From the NCBI RefSeq assembly GCF_000226295.1, contig NC_016024.1, positions 1,967,501-2,031,500 of the forward strand: a stretch of DNA of 64,000 nucleotides, read 5' to 3'. This DNA is from Chloracidobacterium thermophilum B (GTDB lineage: Bacteria; Acidobacteriota; Blastocatellia; Chloracidobacteriales; Chloracidobacteriaceae). The position numbers were made by a program, and so were the translations under genes. Of the stretch, positions 1-8,447 are shown piece by piece. The notes below the pieces were generated by a model that was given only the letters and a program-made list of their open reading frames with translations, searched no databases and was not told the DNA's origin. How positions within the stretch are numbered: position 1 is the first letter of the stretch; each line of letters begins with the position of its first letter.

Positions 1-1130
1 TGGAAGTCGCCGCCATTCGCATCCGGCAGGGACAGGAAACGGAAGCCTACAGCCAGCTCGTCCGGCCGGCCCTGGAGCCAATCTCCGCCGAAGCCGAGAA
101 GACCCACCACATCAGCGCGGAGATGGTGGCCGACGCTCCCACCTTCGAGGCAATCGCACCGGCGCTGCATGCCTTTCTGGGACAGGATTTGCTCGTCGCG
201 CACAACGGGCTGGCCTTTGATTTCAAGGTTCTCCGGCGTCGCTTCCGGGATGTCGGGCTGAAATTCGACCACCCGTTCTTTGACACCCTGCTTTTCGCGC
301 GGCAGCTCTACGCTGATCACCCAAGCATCAAACGTTGCCGTCTGGAAGACCTGGCGCAGGCGCATGGCATCGAGATAGGCACGGCGCACCGCGCGCTTGA
401 CGACACCCGTACGCTGGCGGCGGTGTTTCAGGCCATGCAGAGGGACTACCAGGAACAGCGCGCTGCGACCCTTGGCGCAGAAACACTGGGTATCCTGGCG
501 CTGGCGATGCTGCTGGAGATGTCCGAAGCCGAAGCGGCCGCCTCCAGCCTGTTTCAGGCCGGCGTGAGTCTGTGGAAAACAGCCACGGATGACTGGCTGA
601 TGTCGCGCCTGGAGACCGAGCCGGCGGCAGCCACGGCCGCGGCTGTCTGGAGAAGAAGGGTCGGCAGTGACCCGCCGGAAACAGACCACCAGACGCCGGA
701 GGTGTTGGCCGCCCTGGCCAAACGCTACGATGACCTTCCGACCCGTGAAGGGATGCAGGCGCTGCTTGACTTTACCCGCCTGATGACGGCGGCTGATCAC
801 TGGCGCGACTGTGAGGCCGTCACGCTGATGACCATTCACGCCGCCAAGGGGCTGGAATTTTCCCACGTCTGGCTGCCGGCATTGGAAGAATCCTCCCCGG
901 TGTCAGGCAGTCCGCCACCGGCAGCCAACCCGAACCACTCCCATGACCGGTTGGAGGAAGAACGCCGGCTGCTGTACGTCGGATTGACGCGCGCCCAGGA
1001 ACAGGCCGTCTTGTCGTGGGCAAAAACCAGGGACGGGAACTCCAGGACCCACCTCCGCTTCCTTGCCGACCTTGGTCAGTTGGTTTTGGCAGGCGAAAAT
1101 GGTTCCGCCCTCTCCCCTGACATGGCGTAA
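1..1130 (+). CDS. DnaQ-like 3'-5' exonuclease fused to UvrD-type helicase C-terminal motifs (5' partial)
   Basis: The frame is open from base 3, so the gene starts upstream of the window. The first part is a DEDDh exonuclease domain: the VAHN...FDF segment lies near 192-220, and the HRALDD motif with catalytic His and Asp lies near 387-405. About 130 residues follow without a clear domain. Then come two superfamily 1 helicase motifs: [10 protein letters not shown] (near 830-860, motif V) and [11 protein letters not shown] (near 963-995, motif VI). Proteins with an exonuclease domain placed inside or ahead of UvrD helicase parts exist, so the upstream part probably carries the Walker A and B motifs. 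Repair or replication-linked unwinding and trimming is inferred. The role is uncertain because the ATP-binding half is out of view. Confidence 0.8.
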   Translation, partial: EVAAIRIRQGQETEAYSQLVRPALEPISAEAEKTHHISAEMVADAPTFEAIAPALHAFLGQDLLVAHNGLAFDFKVLRRRFRDVGLKFDHPFFDTLLFARQLYADHPSIKRCRLEDLAQAHGIEIGTAHRALDDTRTLAAVFQAMQRDYQEQRAATLGAETLGILALAMLLEMSEAEAAASSLFQAGVSLWKTATDDWLMSRLETEPAAATAAAVWRRRVGSDPPETDHQTPEVLAALAKRYDDLPTREGMQALLDFTRLMTAADHWRDCEAVTLMTIHAAKGLEFSHVWLPALEESSPVSGSPPPAANPNHSHDRLEEERRLLYVGLTRAQEQAVLSWAKTRDGNSRTHLRFLADLGQLVLAGENGSALSPDMA

Positions 1131-1174
1131 CATCCACTGCTGCAAAACGTCCGCCCCTCCCGCTCATACGTGCC

Positions 1175-2413
1175 ATGTCTCATGCCGAAATCATTGCCAT
1201 TGGCTCGGAACTGCTCACGCCTTTCCGTAGCGACACCAACTCCCTGTGGTTGACTGCCGAACTCAACGCCCTGGGCATTGCCGTCCGCCGCAAGACGGTC
1301 GTCGGCGACGACGAGTTGTTTCTGGAAGAAACGCTCCGGGATGCCCTCCGCAACTCGCCGGTTGTCATCACCACCGGCGGACTGGGGCCGACCGAGGATG
1401 ACATCACGCGGAAGGTCGTGGCGCGTGTGACGCAGCGGCCGCTTGTGCTTCAGCCGGAGCTTCTCGACCGCATCCGGCATCAGTTTGAAAGCCGTGGACT
1501 GAAGATGGCCCCTAACAACGAACGACAGGCGCTTGTGCCGCGCGATGCTGAGGCGCTCCGCAACGAATACGGCACGGCGCCGGGCATCGTGATTGCGGAA
1601 GGCGACCGGCTGCTCATCCTGCTGCCCGGACCGCCACGCGAAATGCGGCCGATGTTTACGGCGTACGTTCGCCCCAAACTGACGCCCCTGGCCGGCAGCG
1701 CGCGCCTCCGCACCCGGACGCTACGGGTGGCCGGCATGGGCGAGTCTCAAGTGGATGACCTGATTGCCCCGATTTATACGCGCTACACCAACCCCACCAC
1801 GACGATCCTGTTCAACAACACCGAAGTCGAACTGCATTTTACTGCCAGCGCACCCTCGGATGCCGAAGCCGAGGCGCTGCTCGATGAGGTCGTCGGGCAA
1901 GTTGAGGAGGTGCTTGGCGTCAATGTGTTCTCACACCGTGGTGAGACGCTGGAGCAAATTGTCGGGCTGCGGTTGACGCTGAAGGGCTACACGATTGCCA
2001 CGGCTGAAAGCTGTACGGGAGGGCTGCTGTCCAAGCGCCTTACCGATGTGCCGGGCAGCTCGAAGTATTTTTTGGAAGGCGTCATTGCCTACACCAACGA
2101 GGCCAAAACCCGCCTGCTGGGTGTTCCGGCCGAACTCATTGCCGAACACGGCGCGGTCAGCGCCGAAGTCGCCGAAGCCATGGCAACTGGCATCAAGGCG
2201 CGCGCCGGAACGACGATTGGCGTTGGGATTACGGGCATTGCCGGCCCCGATGGCGGGACGGATGAAAAGCCGGTCGGGTTGGTCTATGTCGGCGTCGCCG
2301 GCGACTTCATCGTGACGCACCGGAAGTTCATCCTGCCCGGCGACCGCGACCGCATCCGCCACCTGGCTTCGCAGGTGGCGCTTGATCTGGTCCGGCGGAC
2401 TTTTCTGCTGTAA
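1175..2413 (+). CDS. cinA: CinA: competence/damage-inducible protein, nicotinamide-nucleotide amidase type
   Basis: The 412-residue protein has the full two-domain CinA layout. An N-terminal MoaB-like domain (about 1-170) carries the GGLGPTEDD nucleotide-binding loop near residue 68. A C-terminal CinA/PncC domain (about 250-410) carries TAESCTGG near residues 275-283, with the serine and threonine of the amidase site. Members hydrolyse NMN to nicotinate mononucleotide, or ADP-ribose in the first domain, in pyridine nucleotide recycling. The ATG lies 44 bases after the previous stop. The gene runs convergently with purS, with about 30 bases between the stops. Confidence 0.95.
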   Translation: MSHAEIIAIGSELLTPFRSDTNSLWLTAELNALGIAVRRKTVVGDDELFLEETLRDALRNSPVVITTGGLGPTEDDITRKVVARVTQRPLVLQPELLDRIRHQFESRGLKMAPNNERQALVPRDAEALRNEYGTAPGIVIAEGDRLLILLPGPPREMRPMFTAYVRPKLTPLAGSARLRTRTLRVAGMGESQVDDLIAPIYTRYTNPTTTILFNNTEVELHFTASAPSDAEAEALLDEVVGQVEEVLGVNVFSHRGETLEQIVGLRLTLKGYTIATAESCTGGLLSKRLTDVPGSSKYFLEGVIAYTNEAKTRLLGVPAELIAEHGAVSAEVAEAMATGIKARAGTTIGVGITGIAGPDGGTDEKPVGLVYVGVAGDFIVTHRKFILPGDRDRIRHLASQVALDLVRRTFLL

Positions 2414-2444
2414 GGCCCTCACTGGCTCCCCGGACAGCTCAGGC

Positions 2445-2687
2445 TTACGGAAACTCTATCCGGTAGTCTTCAATAACCGGGTTGGCCAGCATCTCACGGG
2501 CAAACCGTTCCAGTTCGGCGCGGGCCGCTTCGGTGTCATCGCCGTCGGCCAGCTCGACCTCGAAGAACTTGCCCTGCCGAACATCCCGAATGCGGGTGAA
2601 GCCAAGGGACTCACTGGCGCGCTGAATGGTTTGCCCCTGCGGGTCAAGTACCCCCGGCTTGAGGGTCACGTGCACGGTGGCTTTCAT
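2445..2687 (-). CDS. purS: PurS, small subunit of phosphoribosylformylglycinamidine synthase
   Basis: The 80-residue protein matches the PurS family in length and pattern: MKATVHVTLKPGVLDPQG at the N terminus, then SLGF, the RQGKFFEVEL strand and a terminal DYRIEF segment. PurS bridges PurL and PurQ in the fourth step of purine synthesis. The open frame extends 26 codons further upstream into rplI, but the methionine at 2687 matches the family start and leaves a 25-base gap after rplI. No purQ or purL is adjacent, so the subunit is probably co-transcribed with the ribosomal genes upstream. Confidence 0.9.
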   Translation of the reverse strand: MKATVHVTLKPGVLDPQGQTIQRASESLGFTRIRDVRQGKFFEVELADGDDTEAARAELERFAREMLANPVIEDYRIEFP

Positions 2688-2712
2688 GAGTTTCTGGCGG
2701 TGCCGGGCAGGG

Positions 2713-3246
2713 CTACTCCGCTGCCGGCGTTGTGGCCGGAGCAGGTGTATCCGTAGGGTTGGCAACCGGTGTGGCGGGGGACGCTGCCGCCGGCGCGTCG
2801 GAGACCACGACGACCTTGAGCGCCACGGTCACATCGCGGTGCAGCTTGACCGGCACTTCATATTCCCCAAGCGCCTTGATGGGTTCCTTGAGAACAATTT
2901 GCCGCCGCTCGACTTCGAGCTGCTGGGCCGCCAGTGCCTCGGCAATGTCCATCGAAGTCACCGAACCGTAGAGCGTTCCTTTCTCGCCGGCCTTGCGCGG
3001 GAACGTCAGCGTCAGGGCGGCGAGCTTCTCGCTCAGCGAGCGGGCGGCGGCGAGTTCGGCTTCGGCCAGCTTGATCAGACGCTGCCGCTCGCGCTCGATG
3101 AGCTTGATGTTGGCACGGGTCGCCATGAGCGCCAGCCCTTTGGGAATCAGATAGTTGCGCCCATAGCCGGCGCGGACCTTCACGATGTCGCCCCGGATGC
3201 CCAGGTGTTCGACATTTTCCTTCAACAGCAGTTCCATCATCGCCAT
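2713..3246 (-). CDS. rplI: Ribosomal protein bL9
   Basis: The N-terminal rRNA-binding domain is typical (ELLLKENVEHLGIRGDIVKVRAG, quoted in part, then GYGRNYLIPKGLA), followed by the long central helix and C-terminal domain. The frame opens at a GTG at 3255, but the ATG at 3246 has an AGGTG six bases upstream and gives the family N terminus. The last 30 or so residues are an Ala/Pro/Thr-rich tail beyond the usual end of L9. rpsF lies 29 bases upstream. In most bacteria rpsR sits between rpsF and rplI; here it is absent. Confidence 0.96.
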   Translation of the reverse strand: MAMMELLLKENVEHLGIRGDIVKVRAGYGRNYLIPKGLALMATRANIKLIERERQRLIKLAEAELAAARSLSEKLAALTLTFPRKAGEKGTLYGSVTSMDIAEALAAQQLEVERRQIVLKEPIKALGEYEVPVKLHRDVTVALKVVVVSDAPAAASPATPVANPTDTPAPATTPAAE

Positions 3247-3275
3247 GGTCTTCACCTTACCTTTCGTCTGAAGGA

Positions 3276-3698
3276 CTATTCCTCTTCCTCTGGCTCAGCG
3301 CCTGTGTTGTTCGCCGCCTGACGCGCGGCCCGTATTGCCATCCGCCGTTCCCGGCGCGCCTTGATTTTCTGAGCGCGTTTGAGGTCTTCATCCACGCGCA
3401 CGGTCAGAAAACGGATGACCGGATCGAGTACCCGCAACCGACGCTCGATTTCGGCAATTTCCCGCCCCGTCCCGCCGACGTGGAGCAGAATATAAAAGCC
3501 TTCCTGAAACTTGCGACTTCCCTTGCGGATCACGTAAGCCAGCCGCTGCCGGCCGATCTTTTCAACCTTGTTGACGACCCCGCCCTGGCTGCTGATTTGC
3601 GTGGAAAGGGATGCCACCATGCTGTCCATTTCCTCTTCAGGCAGGTCAGGATCAACGACAAACATTACTTCATACAGACGATCACACTTGGTATTCAC
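3276..3698 (-). CDS. rpsF: Ribosomal protein bS6
   Basis: The 140-residue protein starts on GTG with an AAAGGAG seven bases before it. The S6 fold pattern is visible: YEVMFVVDPDLPEEE, a GGVVNKVEKIGRQRLAY strand region, then the FYILLHV strand. The C terminus is basic and then ends in an acidic EPEEEE tail. S6 binds S18 on the 30S platform, so the missing rpsR next door is notable. This is the first gene of the rpsF-rplI-purS unit. The 113 bases upstream, before pth, hold its likely promoter, but I see no clear hexamers. Confidence 0.96.
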   Translation of the reverse strand: MNTKCDRLYEVMFVVDPDLPEEEMDSMVASLSTQISSQGGVVNKVEKIGRQRLAYVIRKGSRKFQEGFYILLHVGGTGREIAEIERRLRVLDPVIRFLTVRVDEDLKRAQKIKARRERRMAIRAARQAANNTGAEPEEEE

Positions 3699-3811
3699 TC
3701 GTTATGCTCCTTTCGGACTCAGTCTCACGACTGACGCCTCCACTCCCGATTGAGGGAAGCAAGGGAATAGTGGCGTTACCGGAACGCCAGGCAGGGGTTG
3801 TCCCCCGGAGA

Positions 3812-4375
3812 TCAGGCATTGAACCGCGCCATCGCCAGCTCGATGCCATGGCACACCCAAGCTTCGACGGCATCGGCAGCACGCGCCGTCAAGGCTGGCA
3901 ACTCTGACTGTTCCGCCGCCGAAAAACGGCTGAGGACGAAATCCGCCAGGTTCCCGACGGGGTGCGCCGGGCCGATGCCCACCCGAAGGCGGGCATAGTG
4001 CTCGGTCTTGAGCTTTGCATTCAAGGACTTCAAACCGTTGTGACCACCGGCGCTTCCTTTGGCGCGCAAGCGCAGGCGGCCAAAAGGCAGGGCCACGTCG
4101 TCCACAACGGCCAGCAGGTCGTGCTGTGGGTTACAGTCATACTTGGCGCACAGCAACGCCACCGCCTGTCCCGAAGCATTCATGAAGGTCTGCGGCTTGG
4201 CGAGCAGGACAACTTCGGTTCCCAAGGTGATGCGACCGGTCAGGGCTTCGCACTCCGCCAGCTTGATGGGCCGGCCGGCACGTTCCGCCAGTGCATCCAC
4301 TACCAGAAAGCCGATGTTGTGGCGCGTCAGGGCATAGGTTGCGCCGGGATTGCCAAGTCCCACGACACACTTCAC
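3812..4375 (-). CDS. pth: Peptidyl-tRNA hydrolase
   Basis: The protein has the Pth signature KCVVGLGNPGATYALTRHNIG near its start with the catalytic His, then KPQTFMNASG, the VVDDVALPFGRLRL strand and GSAGGHNGLKSL. It frees tRNA from dropped-off peptidyl-tRNA. The open frame extends 41 codons upstream over the end of rplY, but those residues do not look like Pth. The GTG at 4375 gives the family N terminus (187 residues). It begins seven bases after the rplY stop, so the two are almost certainly co-transcribed. Confidence 0.95.
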   Translation of the reverse strand: MKCVVGLGNPGATYALTRHNIGFLVVDALAERAGRPIKLAECEALTGRITLGTEVVLLAKPQTFMNASGQAVALLCAKYDCNPQHDLLAVVDDVALPFGRLRLRAKGSAGGHNGLKSLNAKLKTEHYARLRVGIGPAHPVGNLADFVLSRFSAAEQSELPALTARAADAVEAWVCHGIELAMARFNA

Positions 4376-4382
4376 AGCGGGA

Positions 4383-5000
4383 CTACTTCTTGCCCTTCTT
4401 CGGCGCTTCACCTGCGGCCGCAGCCACGGCTTCAGCAGAAGCGCGCGTGCCAACCAGCGAAACAATGAGCTGGGTTGGTGGCGAGAGCAACTGGACACCT
4501 TCGGGCAGTTTCACATCCTGCGCATAGATGCGCCCGCCGATCTTCAGGTCGGCGATGTCCACGACGATCTCCTTGGGCAGTTGTGCCGTCAGACATTTGA
4601 CGGTAAGCGTACGCACCCCACGCTGCAACACCGCTCCCTGCTTGACCCCCAGCGGCTCGCCCTGCAAACGCAGCGGAACAGCCGTTTTGACCGGCTCATC
4701 CATGGCCACGCGCAAAAAGTCCAGGTGCTCGATGGAACCGCGTACCGGGTGCGTTTGCACTTCCCGGATGATGACCGGCACGAGACCTTCTTCCGGCAGG
4801 CTGATGTTGAACACCGTAGCCCGACTTACCCCCTTGCGCACGAACGCTGCAAACGCTTTGCGGTCCACCAGACCATGGAATGACGGACGTTTGCGCCCAT
4901 AGACATTGACCGGAATGGCCCCGGCCCGGCGACAGCGCCGCGCTTCGTTGGAACCAAGCTTCTGCCGCGCCTTCACTTCAATCACGGTGTCAGCAATCAT
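4383..5000 (-). CDS. rplY: Ribosomal protein bL25, long CTC form
   Basis: The 205-residue protein has the N-terminal 5S rRNA-binding L25 domain (about 1-95) and the beta-rich CTC C-terminal domain (about 100-190), ending in a lysine-rich tail. It begins on ATG at 5000, with a run of pyrimidines on the plus strand just beyond the start that reads as a purine-rich leader on the coding strand. It sits between prs and pth in the widely conserved prs-rplY-pth order. Confidence 0.94.
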   Translation of the reverse strand: MIADTVIEVKARQKLGSNEARRCRRAGAIPVNVYGRKRPSFHGLVDRKAFAAFVRKGVSRATVFNISLPEEGLVPVIIREVQTHPVRGSIEHLDFLRVAMDEPVKTAVPLRLQGEPLGVKQGAVLQRGVRTLTVKCLTAQLPKEIVVDIADLKIGGRIYAQDVKLPEGVQLLSPPTQLIVSLVGTRASAEAVAAAAGEAPKKGKK

Positions 5001-5080
5001 GACGACTTACCTTTCTTCTCTGCTCTGAATCCTGTCTTGCTCCGCCGACGAAACCCAATCACCAACAGAACGAAAACAAC

Positions 5081-6019
5081 CTACACAAAAAGCCGACTGA
5101 CCGACGTGGCGGTGTGGATCGAACGGATGGCTTCCGCCAGCAATCCTGCCACACTCAACACCCGAATCCTGGACAAGGCCAGGTTCGGATGCGGAATGGT
5201 GTTCGTCACCACAAGTTCTTCAATCGGAGAGTCGGCAATCCGCTCCAATGCCGGGCCGGAAAGCACGGCATGGGTACAGCAGGCATAGACGGCTGTTGCC
5301 CCCTTGTCGGCAATGGCCTGAGCAACCTGCGTCAGTGACCCGGCCGTATCCACCATGTCATCCACAATGAGGGCGGGCCGGCCTTCGACCTGTCCCACGA
5401 TGTTCATCACCTCGACGGTGTTGGCCCGCTCTTTGTCGCGCCGCTTGTCGGCCAGGGCCAGGTCGGCGTCCAGCCGCTTGGCGTAGGCCCGGGCGCGCTC
5501 GACGCCGCCGGCATCCGGCGCCACAACAACGAGGTTTTCCAGCTTTTTCTTGGCAAAGTAATCCAGCAGCACCGGCGCAGCGTAGAGGTGATCCACCGGA
5601 ATGTCGAAAAAGCCCTGAATCTGCCCGGCGTGCAGGTCCATGGTCAACACCCGCGTCGCCCCGGCAGTGGTGATGATGTTGGCCATGACTTTGGCTGAAA
5701 TCGGCACCCGTGGGCGGTCTTTCCGGTCCTTGCGGGCATAGCCAAAGTAGGGGATGACCGCCGTGATGCGTTCTGCCGAGGATCGCCGGAAGGCATCCAG
5801 CATGATGAGCAGTTCAACGACGTGGCTGTCCACTGGCGGGCAGGTCGGTTGAACGATGAAGACATCGGCCCCCCGGACGTTTTCGTTGATCTGGTAGTTG
5901 AACTCGCCGTCGCTGAAACGGGTGGTGTTGGCGTCGCCGAGCTGAATACCAAGGTAGCGACAGATTTCCTCCGCCAGGGGACGATTGGCGTTGCCACAGA
6001 ACACGCGCATCCCGCTCAT
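5081..6019 (-). CDS. prs: Ribose-phosphate pyrophosphokinase
   Basis: The enzyme makes PRPP from ribose 5-phosphate and ATP. Visible signatures are RFSDGE with [10 protein letters not shown], the [11 protein letters not shown] flexible loop, the [20 protein letters not shown] segment (quoted in part) and the PRPP-binding VVAPDAGG and [12 protein letters not shown] loops. The frame could begin 21 codons earlier, but that TTG lies inside a terminator hairpin. The ATG at 6019 gives the family start [10 protein letters not shown] and a normal 312-residue length. The gene lies just below tRNA-Gln and its terminator. Confidence 0.95.
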   Translation of the reverse strand: MSGMRVFCGNANRPLAEEICRYLGIQLGDANTTRFSDGEFNYQINENVRGADVFIVQPTCPPVDSHVVELLIMLDAFRRSSAERITAVIPYFGYARKDRKDRPRVPISAKVMANIITTAGATRVLTMDLHAGQIQGFFDIPVDHLYAAPVLLDYFAKKKLENLVVVAPDAGGVERARAYAKRLDADLALADKRRDKERANTVEVMNIVGQVEGRPALIVDDMVDTAGSLTQVAQAIADKGATAVYACCTHAVLSGPALERIADSPIEELVVTNTIPHPNLALSRIRVLSVAGLLAEAIRSIHTATSVSRLFV

Positions 6020-6049
6020 GGTGTTGCTGACCTCATCCCCCCACGGACG

Positions 6050-6090
6050 AACAAATGCGACGCCCTGCGGTTTTCCAGGCAAGGCGTCGC
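6050..6090 (-). terminator. Hairpin terminator after tRNA-Gln
   Basis: An 8-bp perfect stem (bases 6057-6064 with 6083-6090) plus inner TGC/GCA pairs lies about 20 bases below the tRNA 3' end. On the minus strand it is followed by an AUUUGUU tract. It probably ends the ispE/tRNA transcript and sits only about 35 bases ahead of the prs start codon. Confidence 0.6.
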
Positions 6091-6109
6091 CGGTGATGCA
6101 TCACAAAAG

Positions 6110-6183
6110 TGGCTGGCAGACAAGGACTCGAACCTTGATTCAGCGCTCCAAAGGCGCTTGTCCTACCATTGGACGATCTGCCA
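6110..6183 (-). tRNA. tRNA-Gln (anticodon TTG)
   Basis: The reverse strand folds into a full cloverleaf. The acceptor stem is TGGCAGA/TCTGCCA, the anticodon stem is AGCGC/GCGCT around loop CTTTGGA (anticodon TTG), and the T arm is AAGG-TTCGAGT-CCTT. The discriminator is G and CCA is encoded. It lies 17 bases below the ispE stop, in the ispE-tRNA-Gln-prs arrangement known from many bacteria, and may be processed from an ispE read-through transcript. Confidence 0.95.
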
Positions 6184-6200
6184 GCAAACTCGACATCAGT

Positions 6201-7100
6201 TCACCACGCCAGTCCGGTCATCGTGCCCTTCAGGCGCTCCGCATAAACTTCACGGCTCACCGAGGATACCAGCCACGCCTGCCATCCGGCGTTCAGACAA
6301 GCCTGCCGCGCCGCCTCCCCGGCCTGTGCATCCCCGAAGAGACCGAACACCGTGCTGCCGCTGCCTGACATGCGGGCCACCTGAGCGCCAAGGGCGAACA
6401 ACCGGTCGCGCACTTCCCGTACCAGAGGGAAAGCGTCAAAAACGGTCGCTTCGAGGTCATTTCCAGTTGCCAACCAATCCACCCGGCTTGGTAAGCAAGC
6501 CGCCAGTTTACGGACGGTCTCTGCGTCTGTCAACCCTGCGTTCAGACGCTGAAACACCAGGCCGGTCGGAATCGCCAGTCCCGGATTGACGACCACAATA
6601 ACCGGCAGGTGAACCTCCGGCAGGGGGGTAATGTCATCCCCGCGGCCCAGGCCGAGTGCGGTGCCGCCGGTCAGAAAAAAGGGCACGTCCGCGCCCAACG
6701 CGGCGGCCGCACGCTGGCACGCCGCCACCGGAAGGGCAACGCCCCACAGGCGTTGCAGCGCCAGAAGCGTCACAGCCGCATTGCTGCTTCCGCCGCCCAA
6801 TCCAGCCTGCATGGGGATGCGCTTCCGCAGGTGCAGGCGTGCTCCCTGCCTCACCCCCGTCGCCGCCTGAAGCCCCCGGGCCGCCCGCACGACCAGATTC
6901 CGCTCGTCGCAGGCCAGTGTCGGTTCATCGCAGGTCAGCGAGATGGCCGGCTCGTCCGTGATGTCAATTTCCAGCCAATCGCAGAGGTCAATCGTCTGAA
7001 AGACCGTTCGCAGTTCGTGATAGCCGTCGGGCCGCCGGCCGATGACTTCCAGCGACAGGTTGATCTTGGCAAAGGATGGAAACACAACGGGCATGGGCAT
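6201..7100 (-). CDS. ispE: 4-diphosphocytidyl-2-C-methyl-D-erythritol kinase
   Basis: This is a GHMP-family kinase of the MEP isoprenoid pathway. It shows FAKINLSLEV and RPDGYHEL at the N terminus, the ATP loop MQAGLGGGSSNAA, then LGADVPFFLTGGTALG and the C-terminal MSGSGSTVFGLF motif. The frame is open to 7208. The methionine at 7100 (or the one at 7094) precedes the family start, and no convincing ribosome site separates them. The decayed IS607 element ends about 110 bases upstream and may have displaced the original promoter region. ispF, which acts later in the pathway, is also in this window. Confidence 0.93.
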   Translation of the reverse strand: MPMPVVFPSFAKINLSLEVIGRRPDGYHELRTVFQTIDLCDWLEIDITDEPAISLTCDEPTLACDERNLVVRAARGLQAATGVRQGARLHLRKRIPMQAGLGGGSSNAAVTLLALQRLWGVALPVAACQRAAAALGADVPFFLTGGTALGLGRGDDITPLPEVHLPVIVVVNPGLAIPTGLVFQRLNAGLTDAETVRKLAACLPSRVDWLATGNDLEATVFDAFPLVREVRDRLFALGAQVARMSGSGSTVFGLFGDAQAGEAARQACLNAGWQAWLVSSVSREVYAERLKGTMTGLAW

Positions 7101-7214
7101 CCGTGGGCCGTCTGAACCGGCCCGGTCAACCGGCCGCATCCGGCACTCGTTTCCGTAGCTTGGCGAAACCGGCCGGAAACGACAAGCCGTTCTGTCAGAC
7201 TTACTCATTCCTGC

Positions 7215-8447
7215 TCAAGCAGGAACAAAGCTGACTTCCTGCTTCGTTGAGGCCGGTTTCACAACCGCCTTGCGGCCGCCGCCAGAGCCTTCCTCTCCAC
7301 AGGCTTGACATCCGGCGGAACTCGCCGTAGAGCCGTTCAGGACGGCCAGACCATACGCCAACAAATTCCGCGCCGCATTCACATCCCGGTCGTGCAGGAT
7401 GCCACAGGCCCGGCATCTCCACCGGCGCACTGACAGCGGCAACACCTCCAGTTGGTGTCCGCAAGCCGAACACGTCCGGCTGCTGGCAAAGAAGCGGTCG
7501 GCGGCCACCACCAGCCCGCCACGCCTTGCCGCCTTGTACTCCAGTTGCCGCCGGAACTCACCCCACCCCATGTCGGCAATGGAGCGGGCCAGTCGCCGGT
7601 TGGCCAGCATGCCACGCACATTCAGGTCCTCAATGACAATGGTATGAAACCGGCGCGTAAGCTCGCTGGTGAGCTTGCTGGTGAGCTTGTGCAGGGCATC
7701 CTGCCGGATGTTGGCTGTCCGCGCGTGCAGCCGTGCCAGCTTCCGGCGGGCCCTGGCGCGGTTGCGTGACCCCTTCTGCTTTCTGGACAGGCTTCGCGAC
7801 AGCCGGCGCAGGCGTTTGAGCAGAGCGGTGTGTGGTTTGGGGCCGGGAATGGTCTCTCCCGTCGAGAGCGTCGCCAGCGCCGCCACACCCACATCCACCC
7901 CCACCACGCCTTGGTTCTCGGCGGGGCGTCTGGGCGGATCGTCGGTGTCAACGGTGATGCTGACAAACCAGCGGTCGGCGGTGCGGGAGACCGTGGCTGA
8001 CATGATCTTGCCGGAAAAGCGCAATGGCTCGCGCATCCGCACCCAGCCCAACTTCGGAATGCGAATGTGTGAGCCGCTGACTTTCACCTAGTCATTGCTG
8101 AGCGTGAAACGATCATCCACGCCCTTCCTGCGAAACTTCGGATACCGGGCGCGACCGGCAAAGAAATTCCCGAACGCCCGCCCCAACTGCATAATCGCCA
8201 TCTGCGGGGCGCACTTGGTGACCTCCAGCATCCAGGGGAACTGTTCGCGCTTGATGGCGTTGAGTTGGCGGCGCAGGGCCGCCTCAGACGGCCTGGGCCG
8301 GCGGTTGTCAGCCTTCCATGCCGCATACTGCCGTTGCCACTCGTCCAGCGCCCAGTTCCAGGCAAAGCGCGCCGTGCCGGCCGCACGGGCCAGCCAGGTG
8401 GACTGCCGGTTGTTCGGATCAAGCGCAATCCGATGAGCCGTCAACAT
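7215..8447 (-). pseudogene. tnpB: TnpB RNA-guided nuclease with a single in-frame amber codon
   Basis: Two open frames (8447 to 8091 and 8087 to 7215) are in the same frame, parted only by TAG at 8088-8090. Together they give about 410 codons, the normal TnpB length. The first part ends FTLSND and the second resumes KVSGSHIRIPKLGWVRM, the continuous family sequence, so the stop most likely replaced a CAG. RuvC residues are intact: GVDVGV, VIEDLNV and DRDVNAARN. The zinc knuckle CSACGH...CRACG is also present. A GTG directly after the amber could start a C-terminal product. Inactivation is the simplest reading; read-through or split translation is possible. Confidence 0.85.
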
